This document shows positions 1 to 3,144 of a DNA stretch of 6,111 nucleotides, one piece after another. The position numbers and the translations under genes were made by a program. The notes beneath the pieces were generated by a model, which did not search any database, was not told where the DNA came from, and was given only the letters and a program-made list of their open reading frames with translations. The stretch's first letter is position 1. Each line of letters begins with the position of its first letter. This DNA comes from Candidatus Moranbacteria bacterium RIFCSPLOWO2_12_FULL_48_12 (GTDB lineage: Bacteria; Patescibacteriota; Minisyncoccia; Moranbacterales; UBA1568): positions 1 to 6,111 of the forward strand of contig MFSB01000029.1 in the NCBI GenBank assembly GCA_001784735.1, read 5' to 3'.

Positions 1-473
1 CATGCCGATGAGTGCTCGCGTATCATCTGCTCGAAAATCGCGAGCGACTCCTCATGGAGTTCTCCTGACGGTTTGTGGGTCACCCGTATACCCAGACAAT
101 GCCCGAAGCGGCGCACTTCCCAACGGGCTCTGGTAAGGCCGACGTCGAAGGTAAAGGGAAAGTCGTTTACGGTATGTTTGGAGACCTGATCGAGAGTCGC
201 TTTTCCAAAAATTCCTCCGTCCCAATCATGCCGGTTCCAATCCGTACCATAGGCCTGTAGCAACTTCTCGGCATCCGGCTTTTCCACAAGTCTTTGCCAG
301 TAAATCCTGCAATACTCGTGCAAGAGTTTTTTGAACTTTTGCTCGTCCGTTTGCCCACCATCGTAACAGGCATCGTCCAGAATATAAGGGTAACAAAGTG
401 GCTTTACCTCCAAGACTGGGGCGGGGAATGATCCTTGAAAAAACTGATTTTTAAGGTGCGTTGCGTCAAACAT
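1..473 (-). CDS. Hypothetical protein, 3' end beyond left edge
   Basis: The reverse strand is open from an ATG at 473-471 to the left edge, giving at least 157 codons with no stop. It begins MFDATHLKNQFFQGSF and reaches ...FEQMIREHSSA at the edge. The composition looks like a real soluble protein: mixed alpha/beta, rich in Trp, Tyr and His, with segments such as YGTDWNRHDWDGG and FDVGLTRARWEVRRFGH. There is no signal peptide and no membrane helix. An AGGGA purine run ends 8 bases before the ATG and can serve as ribosome binding site, which supports this start. Shorter ORFs on either strand between 75 and 373 are shadows of this frame. It is in the same orientation as bL25 but lies about 450 bases after it, beyond several hairpins, so it is probably a separate transcription unit. 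I do not recognise the family and assign no function. Confidence 0.75.
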   Translation of the reverse strand, partial: MFDATHLKNQFFQGSFPAPVLEVKPLCYPYILDDACYDGGQTDEQKFKKLLHEYCRIYWQRLVEKPDAEKLLQAYGTDWNRHDWDGGIFGKATLDQVSKHTVNDFPFTFDVGLTRARWEVRRFGHCLGIRVTHKPSGELHEESLAIFEQMIREHSSA

Positions 474-759
474 GATTATTTTCCCTTTCGAGGGGGTTTG
501 TGAAGGCGATCGCTCGCCAGCCCGCCAGTCGCCCGGTGGGATAGAACAGGACGATCCCGCTCCACCCTAAGAACAGCAAAGCTTGTTATCCTCAGGGTAG
601 GCGCGACAGGAATAGCAAAGACTAACACAGGCCAAATATTATTGCAAAAGTTCCATATTGCATTTAACGGCTCATCGCGAACTCTTAGGTTTCACAAGTT
701 TTGCAGTACCTTCAACCAATCATAACCACTTTCGCAACCTTGAATCCCTATTCCGTCTC
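474..759. other. Non-coding spacer with several small hairpins
   Basis: No convincing gene is visible on either strand. From right to left (the direction of flanking transcription) the stretch holds an AT-rich part near 640-665, where TGCAATA occurs twice on the minus strand 16 bases apart, the hairpin at 564-598, and two GC-rich hairpins. The first of these, at 521-540, has arms CCCGCC and GGTGGG with one G.T pair. The second, at 505-518, has arms GGCGA and TCGCC around a 4-base loop. The last lies about 30 bases upstream of the start at 473, so the region may be its 5' leader. I see no clear -35/-10 pair. Confidence 0.5.
564..598 (-). repeat. Imperfect hairpin, better paired as minus-strand RNA
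   Basis: The outer arms ACCCT/AGGGT close a 16-position stem around the HindIII-like centre AAGCTT. Read as plus-strand RNA it has A-C mismatches at 569/593 and 572/590 and a C-A mismatch at 574/588. On the minus strand these three become U.G or G.U wobbles, leaving one mismatch (576/586). The structure therefore fits a minus-strand transcript, either the leader of the gene starting at 473 or the far 3' region of the bL25 transcript. No U-run follows, so a standard intrinsic terminator is unlikely. Confidence 0.5.
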
Positions 760-795
760 TTACAAATGTTCTAGCGGCCGCTAGAACATTTGTAA
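760..795. repeat. Perfect 36-bp palindrome
   Basis: The two 18-base halves are exact reverse complements with no spacer. Each half runs TTACAAATGTTCTAGCGG, and the centre is GCGGCCGC at 774-781. It could extrude as a DNA cruciform or fold as an RNA hairpin on either strand. It lies in the spacer downstream of bL25. No T-run follows on either side. A near copy of the right half, CTAGAACATT-GTAA, occurs at 2221-2234. Confidence 0.9.
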
Positions 796-813
796 ACTCT
801 TGATAAACATCGA

Positions 814-855
814 AGAGGAGTACTTTTTCCGCAATTGCGGAAAAAGTACTCCTCT
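814..855. repeat. Perfect 42-bp palindrome
   Basis: The sequence from AGAGGAGTAC to GTACTCCTCT is an exact palindrome centred between 834 and 835 (GCAA|TTGC), with no spacer. Each arm contains a run of five T or five A. It lies 18 bases from the 36-bp palindrome and 15 bases from the 871-910 hairpin. An RNA copy on either strand would form a stem of about 19 pairs with an AAUU loop. Bidirectional termination, mRNA 3'-end protection or a protein-bound cruciform are all possible. Confidence 0.9.
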
Positions 856-870
856 ATGCTTTTCTCAATG

Positions 871-910
871 AGTAACCGACCACCGGACTGAGGTTCGGTG
901 GTCGGTTACT
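871..910 (-). terminator. Strong hairpin just after bL25; possible terminator
   Basis: Arms 871-885 and 896-910 (AGTAACCGACCACCG and its complement) pair perfectly over 15 bp. Three more pairs can form on the plus-strand version around a TGAG loop. On the minus strand it begins 12 bases after the bL25 stop codon, which is where a terminator or 3'-protecting hairpin belongs. It lacks the U-run of a standard intrinsic terminator. TTCTCAA occurs on both sides (862-868 and 910-916), like a short target duplication. Confidence 0.55.
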
Positions 911-922
911 TCTCAAGCGAAT

Positions 923-1672
923 TTACTTCTTGCCTTCGGGAGGCTTGGCTTCCTTGCCAGCGGGGGCTTTCTTCTCTTCTTTGCTCCCGCCTTTCTTTTC
1001 GGTATCGACAGCAGCGCCTTCTCCTGCGGCCAAAGTTTCTTCCTCCTTCACGACGCCCTCTACCTGGGTGACATCACCCTCTACCTTCTCATCCAAAGCG
1101 GCCATTTCCGCTTCGGTGCGCGGAGCCTCGACCAGCACGATGGTCGTCTCAAGCGGAATGAGTACTGCGACACCTGCCGGGATCTTCACATCCTTCATTT
1201 GGACGTGACTGCCGAATTCAAGGAGCACAGTAAGATCCACAATAAGCGAATGCGGCAAGTCTTTTGGCAGACAACTCACCAATATTTCTTCTATGGGTTT
1301 CACGAGGATGCCGCCCATTTCGCGGACAGCCGGAGACTCACCGACGAATTCAAGCGGGATATGCGCTTCCAATTTCTCATCCATGCGCACCTGGAAAAAA
1401 TCGATATGAGAAAAACGGCTCGAGAGTGGATCAATCTGCACATCATTCACGATCACATTCACCGCCCTGCCTTCATCCTTGGTCACTTCGACAATGCTGT
1501 TCTCCCCCGCCTTGTCATACAGCTTGGAAAAATGCAGATACTGCACCCAGAACATCTGCGGCTTGATGCTGTGGCCGTACAGCACCGCCGGAATGGATCC
1601 CTGCTTGCGCATCGTATCCAGATTTTTTCCCGCCTTTTCGCGAACCTTCACTTGCAATGTAAACCCCGCCAT
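923..1672 (-). CDS. rplY: Large ribosomal subunit protein bL25 (CTC/TL5 form)
   Basis: This 249-residue protein binds 5S rRNA in the 50S subunit. Residues 1-95 are the L25 fold, with the typical motifs PAVLYGH (28-34) and FSHIDFFQV (87-95). Residues about 100-185 form the second beta-rich domain of the long CTC/TL5 type (EAHIPLEFVGESPAV, MKDVKIPAGV). E. coli L25 has only the first domain. Residues about 186-249 are a low-complexity tail, acidic first (EVEG, EEE) and then Lys/Glu/Ala/Gly/Pro-rich up to the C-terminal GKK; it is probably disordered. The ATG at 1672 gives the expected N-terminus (MAGFTLQVKVREKAGK). Only a weak AAGAA lies before it. The 159-bp inverted-repeat element sits directly upstream, so it is either in the leader or just ahead of the promoter. 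The plus-strand ORFs overlapping this gene are shadows. Confidence 0.93.
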   Translation of the reverse strand: MAGFTLQVKVREKAGKNLDTMRKQGSIPAVLYGHSIKPQMFWVQYLHFSKLYDKAGENSIVEVTKDEGRAVNVIVNDVQIDPLSSRFSHIDFFQVRMDEKLEAHIPLEFVGESPAVREMGGILVKPIEEILVSCLPKDLPHSLIVDLTVLLEFGSHVQMKDVKIPAGVAVLIPLETTIVLVEAPRTEAEMAALDEKVEGDVTQVEGVVKEEETLAAGEGAAVDTEKKGGSKEEKKAPAGKEAKPPEGKK

Positions 1673-1697
1673 AATGCTATTCTTAAAAAATTTTACT

Positions 1698-1856
1698 ATT
1701 AGAACTTACGCGTTTGGATGAAATTCAACCCGCTTCGCCGAAGCTACAGCGAGGCGAGGGCGCGGAGAAGGCGACGGCGGAAGCGTACTGTTAGCTACGC
1801 TGGAGACGGCGCAGAGGCTCCGCAACGCAGAAGTTCGCCAAACGCTAAGTTCTAAT
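1698..1856. mobile_element. GC-rich 159-bp element with long terminal inverted repeats (MITE-like)
   Basis: The left arm 1698-1726 and right arm 1830-1856 are inverted copies. ATTAGAACTTA matches over 11 bases; then, after a one-base bulge, GCGTTTGG matches over 8, and GAA and TTC follow with small mismatches, for about 25 pairs in all. The interior is roughly two-thirds G+C (69 of the 103 bases at 1727-1829), clearly richer than the AT-rich bases just outside. It holds secondary hairpins at 1732-1744 (GCTTC-GCC-GAAGC) and 1782-1801 (AGCGTA...TACGCT). No ORF is evident. The right end overlaps the TAA stop of the 106-residue gene, and the left end lies about 25 bases before the bL25 start. A non-autonomous element, a structured leader or an attenuator of bL25 are the options. 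No clear target duplication is seen. Confidence 0.55.
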
Positions 1857-2176
1857 TATATAAACTCCTCTACGCCCCCTGTATACTGTTTCAAAAATTG
1901 ATGAGCCTCAATAACCTGATCCGATGAAATAGCTTCACCCTGGAATACCTGGCGCGCCTCGTTCTGCTTCAGATCGGTGAGCAGACCCAAGGAAACCACC
2001 CCGAACTGTCCCATCGAGATGAAGACCATCGATGCCGCCCCACAGCCTTCGCAGGTGATGTGAAGCGTCGTCCGCTTGTCGTCCTCGTCCAAAACGAGCA
2101 TCTTGGTCATCCGGTATTTCTTGTTGCACACCGGACACCGCACGACAGACTGCAAATTCTCGAGTGGCATTTTCAT
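1856..2176 (-). CDS. Small zinc-ribbon protein of unknown function
   Basis: This is a 106-residue soluble protein. C14-x2-C17 (RCPVCNKKY) and C42-x2-C45 (TCEGCGAA) form a four-cysteine zinc ribbon separated by a charged beta-hairpin-like stretch. The second half has a hydrophobic strand region (MVFISMGQFGVVSLGLLTDL) and then a helix ending ISSDQVIEAHQFLKQYTGG. The hydrophobic part is broken by Gly and Gln and I do not call it a membrane segment. ATG 2176 has no Shine-Dalgarno site. An alternative in-frame ATG lies at 2170, two codons further in. A TATACT box only 6 bases before ATG 2176 suggests a leaderless mRNA. It is upstream of bL25 on the same strand, across the 1698-1856 element. I cannot name the family; nucleic-acid or protein binding through the ribbon is a reasonable guess only. 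Confidence 0.8.
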   Translation of the reverse strand: MKMPLENLQSVVRCPVCNKKYRMTKMLVLDEDDKRTTLHITCEGCGAASMVFISMGQFGVVSLGLLTDLKQNEARQVFQGEAISSDQVIEAHQFLKQYTGGVEEFI

Positions 2177-2182
2177 AGAACT

Positions 2183-2212
2183 AGTATACCCCGTTACCTA
2201 TCTTAGGAGCAA
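2183..2212 (-). promoter_or_regulatory. Candidate promoter giving a leaderless mRNA for the 106-residue protein
   Basis: Read on the minus strand, TTGCTC (2212-2207) and TATACT (2188-2183) are separated by 18 bases, a sigma-70-type layout. The start site expected about 7 bases after TATACT falls at the A of ATG 2176. That matches the absence of a Shine-Dalgarno site. One 15-bp inverted-repeat arm (2187-2201) fills most of the spacer between the two boxes and could be an operator. Confidence 0.45.
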
Positions 2213-2300
2213 TACCCCTTCTAGAACATTGTAAGACGAAGTCGCCTATCGGCTTGGACTTACTGCTCTCTCACAATTCTTCAAAATAGGTAACGGGGTA
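2187..2300. repeat. 114-bp segment bounded by 15-bp perfect inverted repeats
   Basis: TACCCCGTTACCTAT at 2187-2201 is repeated exactly in inverted orientation at 2286-2300. If the terminal TA is taken as a target duplication, the arms become CCCCGTTACCTAT flanked by TA on both sides, as for mariner/IS630-type miniature elements. The interior can also fold partly (AGAACATTGTAAGA against the complement of TCTCACAATTCTT, and 2239-2261). The alternative is a pair of operators about 99 bases apart between divergent genes. Confidence 0.55.
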
Positions 2301-2364
2301 AACCCCTTTATACGTCTCAAAAGCAAAATTAAGTAACTATTTTTTCAAAAGAGCCCTAGACTCG

Positions 2365-2388
2365 AAGCTATCTGAGCTATGATAGCTT
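2365..2388. repeat. 8-bp stem-loop in the divergent spacer
   Basis: AAGCTATC and GATAGCTT pair perfectly around an 8-base loop, TGAGCTAT. No T-run follows. It could be an operator-like dyad or an RNA hairpin in the leader of the plus-strand genes, about 100 bases before the mini-ORF at 2489. Confidence 0.4.
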
Positions 2389-2488
2389 ACCATGAGAAAT
2401 AAGCCATAGTCAACCCTGCGTCCTGTCCAATGCAAGATAAGTCTGAACGGAGCACTCACTTGCACGGATAATATGCGAGGAGTATTAT

Positions 2489-2527
2489 ATGGTTGGAATG
2501 TTGGTCAGTATTAACTATATTTTATGA
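2489..2527 (+). CDS. Possible 12-residue leader peptide coupled to the next gene
   Basis: ATG 2489 follows AGGAG at 2478-2482 with 6 bases between, the best Shine-Dalgarno arrangement in the window. The frame reads MVGMLVSINYIL and stops at TGA 2525-2527. This TGA overlaps the ATG of the 86-residue gene as ATGA. The downstream gene has no ribosome binding site of its own before ATG 2524, which fits translational coupling by termination and re-initiation. The peptide is hydrophobic with no run of regulatory codons (such as Trp or His), so classical attenuation is unlikely. It is so short that chance cannot be excluded. Confidence 0.4.
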   Translation: MVGMLVSINYIL

Positions 2528-2784
2528 AATTTGATGCACCACCAGACAGTGGACAAGGCGAGAATTTGGAGCAAGCCTTAAGCGAAGCCTTATCAGAATT
2601 GAGAGGGAATATGAGTGCGGCCAGAATGTTTAGAGACAATGCAGCTGAATTAATGCAACGAGCAAGAGACCTCGAAAAGCAGGCAGAGGGAGCAGACCTG
2701 ATAGCACAGGATAGGCAGAGACAAGTTTTTGTTTTACAAGCCAGAATCCGAGAAAAAGAAGTCAGAGATAGACCAAAGGCTTAA
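2524..2784 (+). CDS. Small helical, probably coiled-coil protein
   Basis: This is an 86-residue highly charged protein without cysteine, signal peptide or membrane segment. After a short disordered start (MKFDAPPDSGQGEN), residues about 15-80 lack helix breakers. They show a hydrophobic spacing typical of a long amphipathic helix or coiled coil (LEQALSEALSELRGNM, AAELMQRARDLEKQAEGADL, VFVLQARIREKEVRD). ATG 2524 lacks a Shine-Dalgarno site but overlaps the stop of the mini-ORF. An internal ATG at 2611, preceded by GAGAGGG, would give a 57-residue form and is a real alternative start. It is followed after 101 bases by the DUF5679-like gene on the same strand. I do not recognise the family. Confidence 0.6.
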   Translation: MKFDAPPDSGQGENLEQALSEALSELRGNMSAARMFRDNAAELMQRARDLEKQAEGADLIAQDRQRQVFVLQARIREKEVRDRPKA

Positions 2785-2788
2785 ATAA

Positions 2789-2830
2789 TACAAAGTCCAG
2801 TCGGTGTAGGAATCAACCCCACTATTTGTA
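2789..2830 (+). terminator. Weak imperfect hairpin after the 86-residue gene
   Basis: TACAAA (2789-2794) and TTTGTA (2825-2830) form the base. Inside, GTGtaGG faces CCccCAC, so the stem is interrupted. Only a mixed pyrimidine stretch (TTTCTTC) follows. It may be a poor terminator. Its right arm overlaps the -35 of the next promoter. Confidence 0.25.
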
Positions 2831-2853
2831 AGTTTCTTCAATATGTGTATACT
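2826..2853 (+). promoter_or_regulatory. Candidate sigma-70-type promoter for the DUF5679-like gene
   Basis: TTGTAA (2826-2831) and TATACT (2848-2853) are separated by 16 bases. Transcription would start near 2859-2860, downstream of the first in-frame ATG (2856). The promoter therefore favours ATG 2886 as the true start of the following gene. Confidence 0.5.
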
Positions 2854-2885
2854 ACATGGGTAACCAATTAACTAACCAGAACCCT

Positions 2886-3056
2886 ATGGCTGACGCAATT
2901 GTCGTAGCTGAGACGGGGCACTGCATGAAGTGCAAGGAAAAGCGCGAAATGAAGGACACGGAGAAAGTCGTGATGAAGAACGGCCGGAGCGCCATGAAAG
3001 GCATCTGCACCGTCTGCGGTACGAAGATGTTCAAGATCCTCGGTATGGAGAAGTAG
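2886..3056 (+). CDS. DUF5679-like zinc-ribbon protein
   Basis: This is a 56-residue basic protein from ATG 2886 (MADAIVVAETGHCMKCKEKR). It has two CxxC pairs, C13/C16 (HCMKCK) and C42/C45 (ICTVCG). The text between and around them (EKVVMKNGRSAMKG, GTKMFKILG) follows the DUF5679 pattern: K-C-x-E-K-x-E-M, then MKNGRPAxxGxCPxCGTKMF. The family has no established biochemical role, and a single zinc ribbon suggests nucleic-acid or ribosome association. An in-frame ATG at 2856 would add ten residues (MGNQLTNQNP), but the expected transcription start lies beyond it and those residues do not look like the family. Neither start has a clear Shine-Dalgarno site. It ends in TAG, followed by a terminator 20 bases on, so it forms its own unit. 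Confidence 0.85.
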   Translation: MADAIVVAETGHCMKCKEKREMKDTEKVVMKNGRSAMKGICTVCGTKMFKILGMEK

Positions 3057-3076
3057 CCTGTCTTATCAGGAACACT

Positions 3077-3100
3077 AAAGCACCCCTCGGGGCGCTTTTA
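3077..3100. terminator. Bidirectional intrinsic terminator between convergent genes
   Basis: AAAGC-A-CCC, a CTCG loop, GGG-C-GCTTTT: the stem is GC-rich and followed by T4 on the plus strand, serving the DUF5679-like gene. On the minus strand the single A/C mismatch becomes a G.U pair and the hairpin ends in UUU, 44 bases after the gyrB stop at 3145. It can therefore end both transcripts. Confidence 0.8.
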
Positions 3101-3144
3101 TGTTGATTCCCTATCGTGCATCACTTATCCCACATCCCCCTCTC

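Larger units (their letters stand above)
2177..2488. other. Divergent intergenic region
   Basis: This spacer lies between the minus-strand zinc-ribbon gene and the plus-strand genes. No protein gene is evident. It contains the facing 15-bp arms at 2187-2201 and 2286-2300, an internal hairpin at 2239-2261 (AAGTC-GCC...GGC-ttg-GACTT), a GGGGT-AA-ACCCC hairpin at 2295-2306, an 8-bp hairpin at 2365-2388, and a TGCAAG/CTTGCA pair at 2431-2464. A plus-strand -10-like GATAAT is at 2467-2472 with CTGAAC 18 bases upstream, but it lies so close to the following AGGAG that I do not call it a promoter. Confidence 0.5.

Noticed and set aside
75..373. Short ORFs on both strands near the left edge
   Set aside because: They overlap the longer, better-composed minus-strand frame that starts at 473 and leaves the window.
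506..513. GCGATCGC, identical to the cyanobacterial HIP1 core
   Set aside because: A single occurrence inside a hairpin, with nothing else cyanobacterial in the gene set apart from intein similarity, which can be horizontal.
774..781. NotI-like GCGGCCGC centre as a cloning linker or vector artefact
   Set aside because: The palindrome extends 14 bases beyond the site on each side in AT-rich, natural-looking sequence, and a near copy of one arm occurs at 2221. An assembly or amplification artefact is still possible and is listed as the refuting test.
480..920. tRNA or CRISPR array in the long spacer
   Set aside because: There is no cloverleaf or T-loop pattern, and the repeats are single inverted pairs rather than regularly spaced direct repeats.
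930..1721. Plus-strand ORFs opposite bL25
   Set aside because: They are antisense shadows of a well-recognised ribosomal protein gene with family motifs; their translations look like low-complexity or random sequence.
1698..1856. Integron attC site
   Set aside because: The arms do not carry the RYYYAAC/GTTRRRY core sites, and there is no integrase or cassette array.
2525..2527. TGA read as glycine (alternative genetic code)
   Set aside because: The real genes contain normal glycine codons and no in-frame TGA; the only TGA of interest ends the possible mini-ORF.
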